A stretch of DNA of 64,000 nt from positions 37,986,235-38,050,234 of the forward strand of contig CM060066.1 of assembly GCA_030533445.1 (NCBI GenBank), read 5' to 3'. The translations under genes were made by a program, and so were the position numbers. The stretch comes from Cyprinodon diabolis (lineage: Eukaryota; Chordata; Actinopteri; Cyprinodontiformes; Cyprinodontidae). Shown here piece after piece: positions 21,800-34,854 of the stretch (within the stretch, counting starts at the first letter, position 1; every line of letters begins with the position of its first letter). A model generated the notes under the pieces. The model made no database searches and was not told where the DNA came from. It saw only the letters and a program-made list of their open reading frames with translations.

Positions 21800-22416
21800 G
21801 GTTACGTTCACACGGCAGGCCTTGATGCTCGATTGCGTTTTTTTTTGTGAAACCCGTTTTTTTTTGCGTTGCCGTTCACATTTACAAATATATGCGACTT
21901 GTATGTGATATCCTGTGTGAACTGCAGTCATACAATGCAAGTATCCCGCATGCGCAGTAGAGGACGCAATGACGTCACAGGCCAGCGTGCTCCATATTTA
22001 CAGAAGTAAACATGGACAGTAGTGCCTGCGCGCATCTAGAGATCTTTTCCAACCATAAAAACAAATTCTTTTCAATATGTTTAAACATAAATACTGCTCT
22101 CCGCATCATCATCTGCCATGGTTGTTGATTTTCTTGCCGTTTCTGCGTAGCAAGACGCAGTATAGTGACCTTTGTTGGGTATTAATGGCGTTCAGGTCAG
22201 GTTGGATGAATCCGACCTGGCCGTTCACACACAGGTTGCATTTATAAAGATCAGATTCCTATCGGATTCAGGACCACATAGCCAAGTGGCCTGGGGCGCA
22301 TTGGAAAAAAATCGGATTTGTGTTGTTCAGACAGCCATGAAAAGACCAGATCCAGGTCGCATATGGGCAAAAAAAATTGGATTTAGGTCACTTCAGGCTG
22401 CGGTGTGAACGTAGCC
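21800..22416. mobile_element. MITE-like TIR element
   Basis: The left end GGTTACGTTCACACGGCAGG and right end GCTGCGGTGTGAACGTAGCC form an inverted repeat of about 18-20 bp with a few mismatches. The nearest shared flank is TA (or TTA/TAA), so the TSD is short and the superfamily uncertain. Harbinger-like or Tc1-like assignment would fit a 2-3 bp duplication. The interior repeats TTCACAC-type and TCGGATT/TCAGGTC motifs near both ends. No transposase is encoded. Confidence 0.7.
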
Positions 22417-23340
22417 TAAGTATATTTGTGTTTTAAATAAAACTGCTTGTACGAGTATGTATTGGGCATGTGCCCTTTTTGGTAGAATGACTATATCCTT
22501 TTTGGGCGCCACACTGGAATTCATTGAGTTTCTGTTAGTGACCCAATCTTTCTCTAAAGTTCACAGAAGCAGTCTGCTTGTCCAGGTGGTGGCCTTTGTA
22601 CAACTTGAGCCATGGAAATGATGACTGTCTTGAGTTTGCTTTGATTCTCTTGCAAACTAAACAGAACTACTTGTGATTCTTTGAAAAGAAACAGAGATAT
22701 TACACAACTTGGGTCTAAAAAAAGATGCTGGTATTTTGAAAAAAGAAAATGTAGGGGATCATTATTTACACATGCTGTGTTTTACAGTGATTTTTACGTG
22801 AATCTTAATTAAATGCAGCGCAAAAACTCATTTAAGCCTGCTGCTGTGGAGGCGTCACAACTTGGCAAATTTACTGTCATTTGTGAAGTAGGGCGCTGTG
22901 ATGTTTGTGGTGGAGATGCATGTGAGTAGGAGGGAGAGGAGGGAGCAGGTGCAGCACCAAGGCAGTGACAATGCTCCATGAGGAAGTCATTTTAACAAAC
23001 ACACCAAGGCGGTCAGGGCCACTGGCAGCCATCAGCTCTGCTCCTTCTCCTGTTGCACACACACACACCATCACATTACCTCCAATGCTTTCAATCGTCC
23101 TGCCCCCCTCTACCCCACAGCAGTTATCTCCCGGCCTGCCAGTCTCGCAGCTGTAGCCCTCCACTCTCCCTTGCGTCGATCATGCGTGACATGGAGGTCA
23201 GTAGCGAGCCGTGGCGAGGCAAAGAGCCTCAGCGGACTCCTCCTTCCATCGCCCCCTGGGGTGTGACTGGCCAGCAGTCTGCCACACGCGGTGGGAAATT
23301 ACCACCCATCTTTTGTTGCTAAGTGCACGGGTGAGTGATG
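22417..23340. other. Mixed stretch; 22840-23330 is GC-richer and non-repetitive
   Basis: No gene is recognised. From 22840 to 23330 the sequence is GC-richer than its flanks. It contains a (CA)n-like run at about 23055-23070 and many short frames with no domain. It may be conserved non-coding sequence. Confidence 0.3.
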
Positions 23341-23780
23341 AACAGAGGAGGCCTTTGGCAGATGCTAACTGCAGGGTTGTGGGAGGAGGTGTGGAGGTGT
23401 GGGGTGACGGGATTGGAAGGAAAAATGTAAAGGGAGAAAAAGAGAGAGCGTTTTGAGGAAAGTGGTGGCTGGTAGTGGAAAGGATAGAAACATGTGGAGG
23501 GGGGGAGGCAGAGAGGAGCTGGGAGCCGCAGCCTTCTGATTAAGGGCGAAATACTGTCGGCTGAGGTGATGGGGGCGGAGGAGCAGTAGAGGGAGGAGGA
23601 AGAGGGATGTAGAGAACAGAGTGAGGAAGCAAGGGAAATACAGGGAGAGGAGATAGAAGGAGAGAGAGAAAGGAGACCAAGGGGTGGGGGAGGGGCGAGA
23701 GGGACAATTTAACGAAGCTCAAAGGCTCTGGCGTCTCTGAAAGGCAAGAAAGGAAGCAGACATGGAGGAGAGCGGGACGA
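23340..23780 (+). repeat. Purine-rich (G/A) tract
   Basis: Over about 440 bp the plus strand is strongly purine-biased, with GGAGG, GAGAGA and AAGGA runs, most extreme at about 23575-23705. Open frames on the minus strand (SLLSPLP-type residues) are by-products of the composition. Confidence 0.75.
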
Positions 23781-26409
23781 GCTCAGGCTGGTGTTAACAG
23801 CTTATTAGTTCTGCCCTTGCTTTTCTTCCATTCTGTCTTTGTTTAGGATTTGGTGTTTAAAAAAAAAAACGTGAGCTGGGATTACTCCAGGATTTTAAAA
23901 AGAACTTCGAACATTGCTGCTCTGTTCCTCGCAAACAAAAACATGACTGGAAGATTATAAACTTTTGTCCTTCCCAAAATTATAGACCAAGTATCTTATG
24001 TTAGTTTTATGGCTAAAAACCTTAATTAAAAAAAAAAAAAAAAGACCAAGTTTTTTGGACACATTGTTTTTATATTTTGTGTTCAACACATTCTTATTTT
24101 AGGAAAAATTATAATAACAAAATACTAATATTGTGGAAGAAAAATTTTGACGTAATGAGGATATTTTCATTGTTCTAGATCACCTAGATCAACACTGCTT
24201 TGTTTTGAAGAAATTCATGATGACGTTAAAAGTAGAGCCATTTACCATTATTGGGGACTGGATGCTAAACCCACGAACACTGGATGAGAGAGAGACGGAA
24301 AGGAAGAGCACCTGTGTCATTGTTATTCCTGTTGCCTGGTTACAACATTCTTCATGGCGGCAAACAACAAAAAGACCGATGCATGAAGAAAGCCTTCTTC
24401 TTTGAGCGAAGAAAAAGTAAGCAAACCGGAGTTAAGAAGGACTTCCATATTTCATGGAGGTTTTTGTAGGTGGCATTTTTTGTTTATCGCCTCCCTGGGG
24501 ATTTTAGCATAAACAGGTGTTGACAATAACATTAACTTAGTGTATAGCCACAAAGCAGACGCTCAACCACCATATCTCAGGTTGCAGAGACATTTGGAAT
24601 GACTCATTTTACCAGTTTGCTACCATGCAGGTTTAAAATAACCACCTGCAAATTAATATAGGAAAAATTTAAGAACTGCGAGTAGACAACAGGAAGAAGA
24701 CTTCCCCCACCCTATCAACATCAAGTGTACTGAGTTGGACATTAAAGACTCTTATAAGTAGTTGGGGGTTCACAAAGACAATAAACTGGACTAAGCTGCC
24801 CTCTACAAGAAAGGGCAGAATCTTTTTCATGTACAGGACCAAATACAATGGTAGATATTTGACCATTAAGCTGTCTCCAGTGTCATATTTTATGCTGTGG
24901 TTTGCTGGGGCAGGAGAGAAGGAAACATCAAACTCATTAGGAGAGCTGACTCTGAGTATTATACAAAGTCTATAGACAATATTCATGCAATTTAAATTAT
25001 TCATGAAATATTAACATTTTTATGACATTTGTCTCCATGATTTAAGAAACTACCAAACAAGTTGCATCAATAAATAAAGAGTGTGATTTGCTTTAAGTAT
25101 AAAATGCTGGTATGAAGAGATGAAACGGTGCACATCCAAAGATTGTAACACTTCACCAATAATCCATCACAATTCTATATATAATAAATAATATAATTGG
25201 ATCTACTGAATGATGTTTTAAGGGCAATGCACACTGCCAATGTCATGAGATAAATTAGAGAAAAATATTATTGTTTTCTATCAAACCACCCATTTGCCTG
25301 CATCTGGTTGATGCTCAGCTTGTCTTTTAGAAACTGCTCTATTCAGAGGCATCAATGCCTTTGATAAACCAGCTAGATGTCAGAAGTCTGCTAAACTGGC
25401 ACACTTCTTCTACAATTGGTGTAATGTCTGTTGAAGGAGTAACAGGAAACAGTTGTTGTCAGTCAGTTTTTTTTTTATTTTACAGTATTTAATCATTCAC
25501 AATAGCATACTGGTTTTATGATGAATATTGACAATGTGTTTCAAATTTATAACTTATGAAAACTGCTGGGAAGAAATTGCTATCTATTCAAATTTAAGAC
25601 GTATATTTAAATATTTGAATTAAAAAAAAGGTAGCATTTAAACGTAAAGCTTTCTACCTCAAGTGCCTCTATAACAACGTCCAGAGCTGGAGAATTGAGA
25701 ACCCTAAATGATATTAGCTTCATCAAAACAAGACAAGATTTAAGTTACAAGCTTTTAATCGTTTGATTTTTAATTATAATAAAGTCAGAAAGCTGCCAAA
25801 AGATTAGATTTTGCATACTCATACAAGTAGTTTTATTTATATCTAAATATATTAACACACACTAATCTCCGTGTGCATTTTGAACATTTCATGCATGGCA
25901 ATTCAGCACCAAAAGACGCCTGTATGTCACACATGAGTGTATGCTCCCTATCCATATGGCTTGCTTTGGACGTTCCCGTTGCCTCTTTCCTATACTTGGT
26001 TTGGAATCTGTTTCTCTGCGCTCACAACCAGGTTTTTCATGTTGAAGGTGATTCCAAAAAATCAGCGAAACATCTTGAAACTTGGAAACAAAGTCCAGTG
26101 GGATGTTTTTTATTTTATTTTTTATTTTTTGGAATGACTATGACCTGGATGACTAAGAATCTTCACCAGCATATTTAAGGTAGTAACAGTAGATTCTACC
26201 AATCTAAACTGTTTTTTTTGTTAACTTTTTTTTCAGGTTGTGACTCCTAATGTTAGTAAACCATCTTCAAGCTGGCTGTTATCTTAATAAAAATTTAAGA
26301 CATACTGACATCTTTATTAAAAATTGGTTAAGCGATGTCATCATAAACTAATTTAGTTCAATACAGCCATGAATGTGTCCTGACAACTGTAGCCATATGC
26401 TTTGAAATA
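23781..26409. other. No recognised feature
   Basis: AT-rich sequence with several A or T homopolymer runs (for example 24028-24043). Open frames on both strands are short and have no domain. Confidence 0.4.
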
Positions 26410-26530
26410 ATAATAATAAATAATCAATTTAACTTTATTGATCTCACAATGGAGAAATTAACTCTGCAGTTAACTCATCCCCTTTGGGGAGCAGTGGGCG
26501 TCCATTGTGCAGCTCCCGGAGAGCAACTGC
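26410..26530 (+). repeat. Truncated copy of repeat family B
   Basis: It shares TCAATTTAACTTTATTGATC, GAGAAATTAACTCTGCAGTT and GGGGAGCAGTGGGCG motifs with the copy at 15075-15300 and breaks off after CCCGGAGAGCAACTG. Confidence 0.6.
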
Positions 26531-27389
26531 AAATGCACTTGGAGAGTATACGTGTGTACAAAATAAATCTGATTTTATGAAATAAATCTGCTTTTATGAG
26601 TGTTTAATGACCGTGTGCCCTTTTTTGTGGAATTCTGACTTATGCCACCTATTAAATAAGTCCAGCCATTGCATTAACTCCCTATCAAACATTTTACAGT
26701 CTACTGTTAGTGGAATAATGTCATATCATAGATTTTGCAGAATCATATAGATTAGTGAGCTTAGACTGAGGCATATAGTACACAGAGGTCACAAACCTTT
26801 TGCAGAATAAATAGTTAACTTAATGTGGCCTCAAAATGAACTCAGGAATGCCTAGAAAACTTGATTGAAGAGATTTATTTCACAATAATTGTCATGCTAC
26901 CTATCCCTTTTATTTGTTCACTTTTTCTAACATCCTTTCTCCTTCCACTTAACTGCTTTATTTCCAAAACCTGTATTATTTTCCAATATATAAATTTCAT
27001 GGCTTTCCTTCCACTGAAGGGTATCAATGAATTTATACATGGACAACTTCTACATGATCTCTTTTCAATGGCTAATAAGCATTAACCTTTGTTTCTATAT
27101 GTATAAATCCCTTTCATTGGGTTTATATACAAATAGGTACATATAAAAAAAAAAGTAATATTGAGATTTCATTGGTTGTGCATAAGCATCACACTTAGAA
27201 ATAAATGCTTAACATATTTCACTCTGTGTTTAATAACTACAGCACATATTTGTTAAACTTTTTAAACAGAAGTACTTAAAAATTGCTTTGACAATACTGT
27301 AATTTATTTAGATGCACCCGTATATCAAAAGCCTTAACCAATGGATATGTAGAATCTGTAAAACATTAACATAAGGCAAGTGTTATACT
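26531..27389. other. No recognised feature
   Basis: AT-rich sequence with no supported gene or repeat. Confidence 0.4.
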
Positions 27390-27640
27390 GTATGTGTGAG
27401 GCAAATCCCAGCTGCACATTGGAAAGGCACATTACTGTAATTCCGAAGGCAAAGCCCTTTTCCCAGCAGTGAAATGGTAAGGGAGGGTGCGTGGAGCGTG
27501 CTGCGAGGACACCTCCATCCAATCTGATCAATGGCGATATTAATCTGAGCACAAGTCAGCCCCGCCGCCATGGCGTTTGATTAAAACGGGGAAGAAATAT
27601 GACGTAACCAATAAATCTGTTTGTCAAAATGGCACATGGC
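27390..27640. promoter_or_regulatory. Candidate conserved non-coding element
   Basis: This is a non-repetitive island with TGATCAATGG, GATATTAATCTGAG and TTTGATTAAAACGG cores, followed by the purine-rich 27640-27770. No coding frame is convincing. The call is inferred from texture. Confidence 0.3.
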
Positions 27641-28879
27641 TGGAGAGGAAAGGAAATACTGGAACAGATAAGAGGGAGAGGAAAGAGAGGGCATAAAAAG
27701 GAGTAGTTTGAATGACAGGAGGAGATGGAGGGAGTGAGGATTGAAGAGGGAGGTGGGGTGGCTGGTGATTGACCTCCTCAGTGTTTCCGCTGCATGAGTG
27801 AAGCACTCAGCCTGAACCAGATCTTCACCCGTTTTCCTCCCACTCCACTTTCACCACCAAACAACCTTTCCTTCCACTCTGTTTGCTTGCCTATCCTCGC
27901 ATGCTCTCCAGCATTTACAAATGACAGACTAATCTCCATACCTTCACAGGGAGTTTTAATGTATGCATTTTTTTTAAGGAGTTTAGGATCACCACCAAAG
28001 AAAGATATATTCTTTAGAATTTATATCTTCCTCATGTTTGTAAATGTGAAAAAAAAAGTCTGCAAGCTAAGAAATTTTCCCTATTGAGAATAATACAGAT
28101 GTTCAACCATGTCTGTTAGCCTCATCACTCACAAAATGAAAACACACACAACATAAAAATTAAACCAAAACCACAATTCAAACACAAATAAAGATAAATC
28201 AAATAACTTAAAAAAAAAGATTCCAACAGTATTTTGTGCAAATCATAAGGTCAAACATCAAAGTCCAAGTTTTTTTTTTTATAGCTGAATGAGACCAGAA
28301 TTTACCTCTCCACATCTCTCTTGCAGGATTTACTCTTTTACAGGCTATTACTATACCATGAAAATCTCTAACAAAAGCTTATGCTGCCCTCCTCTTCTAG
28401 GATTTTCTATAGATTTGTTGAAACTGTATTTTTTCCCAGTTACATGCCAGAATCCTTACATTATAATCAAACTGTTACTGCAGCTCCCTGTAGACCTTGC
28501 AGCTTCTACATCGCACCCAAGGGGATAAAGTGAAAAAAGCATTTTATTTTCTAAAAGATCAGTCACCCAAGAAAAGACCAACCACGTACAAAGAGGATGT
28601 GCAGAACAACTCAGTTATCCAGGATTCATAGAGGAGAAACCACAGGGAGAACACAGAGCAGAAAGGTAGAATGAGGTGGAACCACGGTGATGTTCTTATT
28701 TTATTATTACCTATCACAAACGTTCTCATCTGCCATTATGCTCTGTCGAGAACTCCTCAAGTGGAAAGTTTTGGCTTCACCTGCTTTAATTTGATAAAAT
28801 ATCTTCTTTTATGGAACCTTTGGCTATTCGATTATTAATTGAATAATCCAAAAAATTATGCCCAGGCTAATCTATTTGC
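27641..28879. other. Purine-rich start, then AT-rich, no gene
   Basis: 27640-27770 is G/A-rich like 23340-23780 but shorter. The remainder shows nothing recognisable. Confidence 0.4.
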
Positions 28880-29085
28880 AAAACAGCAAACAGGAAATAT
28901 GTATAGAGTAAAACGGATGTAGATTTGACCAATCAGATGCCTCCTCTCTACGGCACTTTCTGTGGTCACCTAGAACTTTGGAGAGGTGCACCAGAGTGTC
29001 TGCTGAAGGGGCGGGGGCATATCTGTGTTAACTGCGACACATGCAGACGACCTGGTTTCTGATATAAACCAGCCTTTATTCCAGG
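28880..29085. repeat. Dispersed repeat C, copy 1
   Basis: It matches 36085-36300 in the same orientation. Shared motifs are CGGATGTAGATTT, CCAATCAGATGCCTCCT, TGGAGAGGTGCAC, AGAGTGTCTG and GACCTGGTTTCTGA. I do not recognise the family. The right part abuts a LINE ORF2 relic. Confidence 0.7.
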
Positions 29086-29240
29086 ACCAGGACCAGCAGT
29101 CTCAGCAGATATGATCCTGATGGACACAAACCTCCTCCAGCTCTGGGCAGCTTCCAGACCAGCCAAGAGACATAGTCCCGTGAATGTGTCCTGGGTTCTC
29201 CTCTGGGCCTTCTCCTGTTGGGACCTGCCCATTTAGGCTA
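29085..29240 (-). pseudogene. LINE ORF2 3' relic (minus)
   Basis: On the minus strand the DNA shows GGTCCCAACAGGAGAAGGCC, GAACCCAGGACACATTCACG and GGGACTATGTCTCTTGGCTG. These match the end of ORF2 of a common teleost non-LTR retrotransposon (protein pattern RPRTRWRDYVSRLAW). The frame is shifted and interrupted, so it is a relic. Confidence 0.65.
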
Positions 29241-29265
29241 AAATCTGATCTATTTTAGCCTAAAT
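29231..29265. repeat. Perfect 14-bp inverted repeat
   Basis: ATTTAGGCTAAAAT, a 7-nt loop CTGATCT, then ATTTTAGCCTAAAT. It begins at the edge of the LINE relic. It could be a terminal or inter-element junction, or a hairpin. Confidence 0.85.
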
Positions 29266-29529
29266 GAATAGTGGTTGTCTGTAGATATTTTGTATCTATG
29301 ATCTGAGTGCTAAGTTCCAGCACTGTATATCCAGTTAATATTAATAGCTTAAGTAAATAAAGACATTTCTTCTAGTTTAGTTATTGATCAATAATTACCA
29401 ATTGTAATTGTACATTACTAATAATTCATTCAAACTGGGGTTTACAGCTGGTTTAAATATACACTTTTACAGGTAAATCAAATTAATACTGGTAAATGAT
29501 ATAAAACATTTTTAGTTATAATGGTTAAA

Positions 29530-29690
29530 GCTTGGTAGTCTAGACTTATAGACGGCTACTGACGCACTACTTTAAGCTATGGTCATGAAATCTGGATCAT
29601 GACCGAAAGAGCGAGATCCTGGATACAAGCGGCTGAAAGAAGTTTTCAATTAGCTCCCTCAGATGGTCTGAATAGCAGAAGATTAAATAT
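29530..29690 (+). pseudogene. LINE ORF2 relic (plus)
   Basis: The DNA includes AAGCTATGGTCATGAAATCT and CATGACCGAAAGAGCGAGAT, and translates to GHEIWIMTERARSWIQAAERSF. This matches the YGHELWVMTER..IQAAEMSF block just upstream of the region represented on the minus strand at 29085-29240. The two relics come from the same LINE type in opposite orientations. Confidence 0.7.
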
Positions 29691-30789
29691 TTATAATCTA
29701 TAATTGAATTATTAATACTATTTATAATCAAATATGCCTATTTGCAAAAAAAGTAAAGAACAAACACTCTCTCTGATCTTATTTAAGGTTTACTATATTT
29801 ACTTCTGGATATTTTTTAAAGTATTTTTTTTAAATATTTGTTTTATATTAATAGTTTTATTTGAGAACATCTGATTTGATTTTCTCAAAATTAACATTGG
29901 AGCACAGTATCTCTTATATGTAGGACATTATTATTTTAGATCATTTACAGCACCAAGCAAGAAATAGGAAATTATTATTCCACATTAACAAGTGTATTTT
30001 GATTTTAATACAACCATATATCATATTAGGGTTTTGATTAAGCAGAAGTGGATGACTCACATACTCCACCTCTAAATGTAGCCTCCTGATTTCTGGCTGA
30101 GTGGTCATCACTGTGGAAACTAGGGCTAGAATGTGTTAGTTATAGACAGTGGAATAGCAAGACATAAATATATTTCTATGCTTATTTATCATATGTCTTA
30201 TGTCTAATGAGTGTTGTAGGAGTGTAAATCTGTCATAAAATGTTGATTTAAATGACTTAAGGTTCCTAAAATGTCATTGAAACAGAAGCAAGCAACTGGA
30301 GTTTTAACCGGAATCTTCCAGTGAATCAACATAGCAAACTTTTCTTTATGATTAACTGAGAATAGTCAACAGAGTGATGTCAACATGCAGTTTAGGCAGT
30401 GCTAACCGAAATATCAGAGTGAAAAGTCCTACATTATGTTGATGGTAGGAGTAAAATCATTTAACACTCTTTTCACTATAAAGGAAGAAACAGGCTTAAT
30501 CCCAAGAATCGGTCTTTAAAAAACGTAACTAGTCCTTGCAACTATATTCTGGCCAAACAGAAGTCGTAAAATGATTAATAAACTAGATTATTTGTGTATA
30601 TTTACTTTGTATATGCTTTGTGAATGCTATTATGTAAAAACATCACTTTATTTGCTGAAAAAGCTGAATAGAACCAGGTAAAATATGCAGAATGAAAGTG
30701 ATACTATATAACCAGAAAAGTTTAGAGGTTGGAAGTCAGAGGAGTGAACGCTGTGGTGCAGAGGTGATATTCTCCCTTTGACTTTGCAT
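29691..30789. other. No recognised feature
   Basis: AT-rich sequence with no supported gene or repeat. Confidence 0.4.
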
Positions 30790-31145
30790 GCTCATGCAGT
30801 CGTTCAGTTATATGTTTATTATCTTTGTGGCCCGTCTCTTAGTATGCAGCCTCAGTTTCCATGCAGTGATTGGGAGGAAGGGGAGAGCCATATCTGGGGC
30901 CTCCTGTTAATTGAGCGCAGCACTGGACCCCAAGGTCTGCCTCTGTGACGTTTCCTTAATCCATGGCTGTTTAACGCTGGCTCTGCTTGAGTAATTAAGC
31001 AGATAATCTTCAATTAAACCAAGCTCGACCCTGCAACCCCCAGCTCGAGACAGATGGGCTTGAAGCTCATGGGCCCTCATTCCCATGATAAACACTTCAT
31101 TCCCCTGCAGGGGAACCATAGGGCTACCGTGTGTTATAATGTCTG
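30790..31145. promoter_or_regulatory. Candidate conserved non-coding element
   Basis: This non-repetitive island contains GAGTAATTAAGCAGATAATC and CAATTAAACC (about 30990-31020) and the palindromic CCCCTGCAGGGG (about 31103). No coding frame is recognised. The call is inferred from texture and motif content. Confidence 0.3.
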
Positions 31146-32084
31146 TTTTCATTGTTGTCATTGTTTACCTATTAACCTTATTGCTAATATTTAGCTTTTT
31201 GTGTTTAAAATGTGCATTTCCGTTTTTTTTCTAATGCTCATAAATTGTAAGCCTCTAAACAAATTTTTGCTACTTTCTATTTGATTTTTGTAGATATTAT
31301 TTCATTGCAGTGAATACAAACATTATAAAAATGTTTCCAAAAAATAACAGTTTCATAAATATTCTAGTTTTAAAGTTATGGTTGGGTACATTTATGGTAC
31401 TTTTCAGAATTATTTAGGATTTGGATGGATCATTTTATAAATTGAATAATATAAACAGGCATAATCAAAGCTTAACAGATTATACAACAATATCAATCCA
31501 CTTCAGAATGGTCAGTGTTGATCTTGAAACATTTTTAACTAATAAACAGATTAACTAAAAATTGTTGGTATAAAACATGTTTAAATCACTTTCGAGTTGG
31601 TTATATATTTCATAAATGTAGAGTTGTACCTTAAACTGTAACTTAAAGCATCATGCACAGCTTTTAAAAAAGTTCCCTCAAATCAACATATAGATTTCTT
31701 GGGTTTGCATTCAAATATTGTGTGGATTTCTGCTGATAGAATACCATCTAGCCATTTGGAAATCGAAAAAATATTTTTTTAGTGTCTGGGATGATTATCT
31801 AATGCCATAAGCTGTGATACAAATATTAGACATTGAGTACCAATGTCACGATGGTTAACTGTACTCCTTTCGCAAACCCCCATCTCACAAGGCCACCACA
31901 AGACACTCCCACAGGGACATCCCACATTGCCCCAACAGTGCTTGGTACAAAAAAGCTACTTCGTTGTTGCCTAATCCTCTTTCGCTTCATATGAATGAGC
32001 TACGTTGGAGAGACCCCATGAATGAAAAGGCCATGAAGGCCACAGGAATCAGAACCTTCTGGCTGGGTTGGTGGGTAACATCAG
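31146..32084. other. No recognised feature
   Basis: Mostly AT-rich. The last 200 bp is less AT-rich and may be the left part of the family A copy that follows. Confidence 0.35.
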
Positions 32085-32700
32085 AGCCAGTACTGTCGCC
32101 TGGCCTGGGCATTACTGGCTCTAGCCTCGAATGATTCTCATCAAGCCCAAGATCTTTTTTCACTTGAGAAATAAGAAATTAAATGATAAGAGGTTTTGTA
32201 ATTTCCCATTTCTGATGAACGCAACACAGGCATGATGCTATAACCAATCAAAAAGAAGTTTGTGTGGAAGTGGGCAATAATCCATGTTTTATTGACTATC
32301 AGTGCTGATACTACTTAGAATCGACACAAAAGATATAAATAATTCTTCTGTGCTGGCTGGCAGTGGCCAAAATGAGTCACCACATGGAACAGGTCATTTA
32401 AATCCCTTCCACAAGTGATTTAAATCTTGTTTGTTTTTTTTATTATTATTTTAATATCAGGCACCTCACTCATGATGACATGATATCAAGCTTGAAATGG
32501 ACCAAGCTTAAATTGTAGAAGTAGAAAGACCAGCTGTTTCCCATGTTTTTAAAGCCGTCAGGTTTAAAGTTATAGTCTGGCACCATGTACCTGCAAAGAT
32601 TGGGTGGTACGCAGTACCAGGAAGACCTGCGGCCTGTTTTTTCTCACCAACTTCATGGCACAGTTACCAATCTGATCACATTGAGACAGTTGTTCTGCGT
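32085..32700. mobile_element. Dispersed family A, longest copy
   Basis: The left half shares CCTGGGCATTACTGGCTCTAG, CTCATCAAGCCC and GAACGCAACACAGGCATGATG with 11620-11800. The right half (GGGTGGTACGCAGTACCAGG, AAGACCTGC, GTTACCAATC) matches 51230-51330. The three loci together define one dispersed family of at least 600 bp. I could not identify its termini. Confidence 0.55.
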
Positions 32701-34854
32701 TTACACCTCATATATACTATGTACATATAATAGGTTCTGCACATAGTTTTTTTTTTTTATTCCACCTCATGAGAGTTGGTTTAAAACTTTATTTAATTTC
32801 TACCAAATAAATCCCTATATTTCTATCCAAAATGCTAATTTCATTATCTTATTTATTTGTATTTAAAGACCCAGACAAAAGGCATATAGACCTTCTTGGA
32901 ATATTTTTCTGTCTTGTAGATCCTCTTTTTCTATCCATGGAATTAGGATGTTGGTTTCTTGTATTTTTATAGAAATAAGTACTGATTTTTTATACTGACT
33001 TTAGTTTTTAAGAATTTAAATAACTAATGTTTTTCTATATTTCTTTAAAGAAATACCTCAGTGGGTGTCAGCCTCAGTATAGCTAACAGAATGCTAGGTG
33101 GGCATTACCTTTAACTATTCTCTAAGGAACAATCATAGAAGGTTATTTATCAATTGACAAAAGGGTTACTGATTATGATTAAGCAAATAATTGAATGAAA
33201 CATTATTTTACCAAACAATGTTTTACATTGTCTGGTACATCTACCTGTGGAATTTGCATTGTGAATTAGTTTGAGCACATTCCATTTTCTTTAATTAGGT
33301 TAAAAGCTAATTGAATCTAATTTCAAACTCTTTTAGATAAGTTTTGGTTCTCAAACATCAAGTTCATGCCAACTGTGATATCATTCCTTCATTGCATTGA
33401 TTATCGTTTTCAACCATTTTCATTCCTTATTTGTGTGTAATTAGTACCTTAGTTTGGTTTGCGTATATTTCCCTTGTTCTGACCACACTGTTACATGCCC
33501 TATTGCTGTTGAAACCTTATAGGTTGATATAAAGTTTTAGTTTCGTCCAGCCATCTCACCTATACCTGCATAGGAAACCTTCATTTTCTTGCAAAGTAGA
33601 TGCCTAAACTATGCACTTTAGACTCTTGGTTTCATTAAGTGAAAGGTGAGAAAGTAAAGAATATAATGACTTTGCACTCTCTTAATAGCTACCAAACAAA
33701 ATAAAACATTATGTTATGCAATGTTATGCTTGACATAGTAATCAAGATAAATATTTGACTATATGTGAACTGACTATTGGTCTTCTATTAAAGTCCTTAT
33801 TTTAATAAACATGGTCTGTTTTCAAAAGTCATGTCACTGATGGTGTCATTTCATAAATTTCATATAAGATCACCTTATTGGTGAGAACAGCCTCTTATTC
33901 CGAGTTATTTCTCGGAAATAGCCGTGCTTAACACTAAAACTACAGTGCTTCAAGAGTATATATTTGTATGGCTATATAGTAACATTACTTCTTTTTTCCT
34001 TTCATTAAAGACCAAATTATAAGACCCATTCCAGCAAGTCTCAAGAAAAGGAATTTCAAGTATTTTGCATCCCCTGATCAGTAAGTCTTCATCAGTGCAG
34101 ACAGAGTATCTGCATTATACAGCAAGACATGTTCTGATTAAAACTAAAGAAGGCATAGCAGCATGATGCCATACTCTTGACAGGGTTAGTGTTCCTATTT
34201 TAATGTAAATAACAAAGACACACAAACATTTCATGACGAAAACAAATGCCATATTGTGTTGAATTGCACAAGTTTCATCTGAAAATTGTAGGCTCCATTT
34301 TGTTATAGTCTTAATAGTTTTAATACAATTAATGTATATAAATAGCTTCAAAACTATCTACCTTATCCTAGATTTTCTTGTAAAGATTTTGCAAAAACAT
34401 CAAAGGAAATTCTAAACTTAAACTGCAGTTCATTTTTTGTTTATCATCTTTGACAAACGTATTTTGAAAATAAGGCAACTGACTATGAATGTATCTATAT
34501 TTAATACTTGGATTGATTTTATCAAATTATTCAACTAATTTTAATTTAGTGCTTTTGGTTTTCAGCAAAATTTCATAACATTATGTCTCTAGAATTAGAA
34601 TGTTACTCATGTTTTTCTACTTATCCATAAAATTGCATTGAATGAAGTAAAGTTAGAAATCAGCATGAGTAGCTTTAAGCTACATAAATAGTGCTGTAAA
34701 GTGTTGGATCTCTAATTGTTCTGAACTTAACCTGTTGCTACATAGCAGGCTTTAGTATTTTTTAAAACAAAGGAGGAATAAAAATATTTCATAAGTCTCT
34801 CTCTTTGTGATGATAAAATGAGAATTCAAATTTCATTTCACCTAAGCAAAGATT
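32701..34854. other. No recognised feature
   Basis: Very AT-rich with homopolymer runs. No gene or known repeat is supported. Confidence 0.4.
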
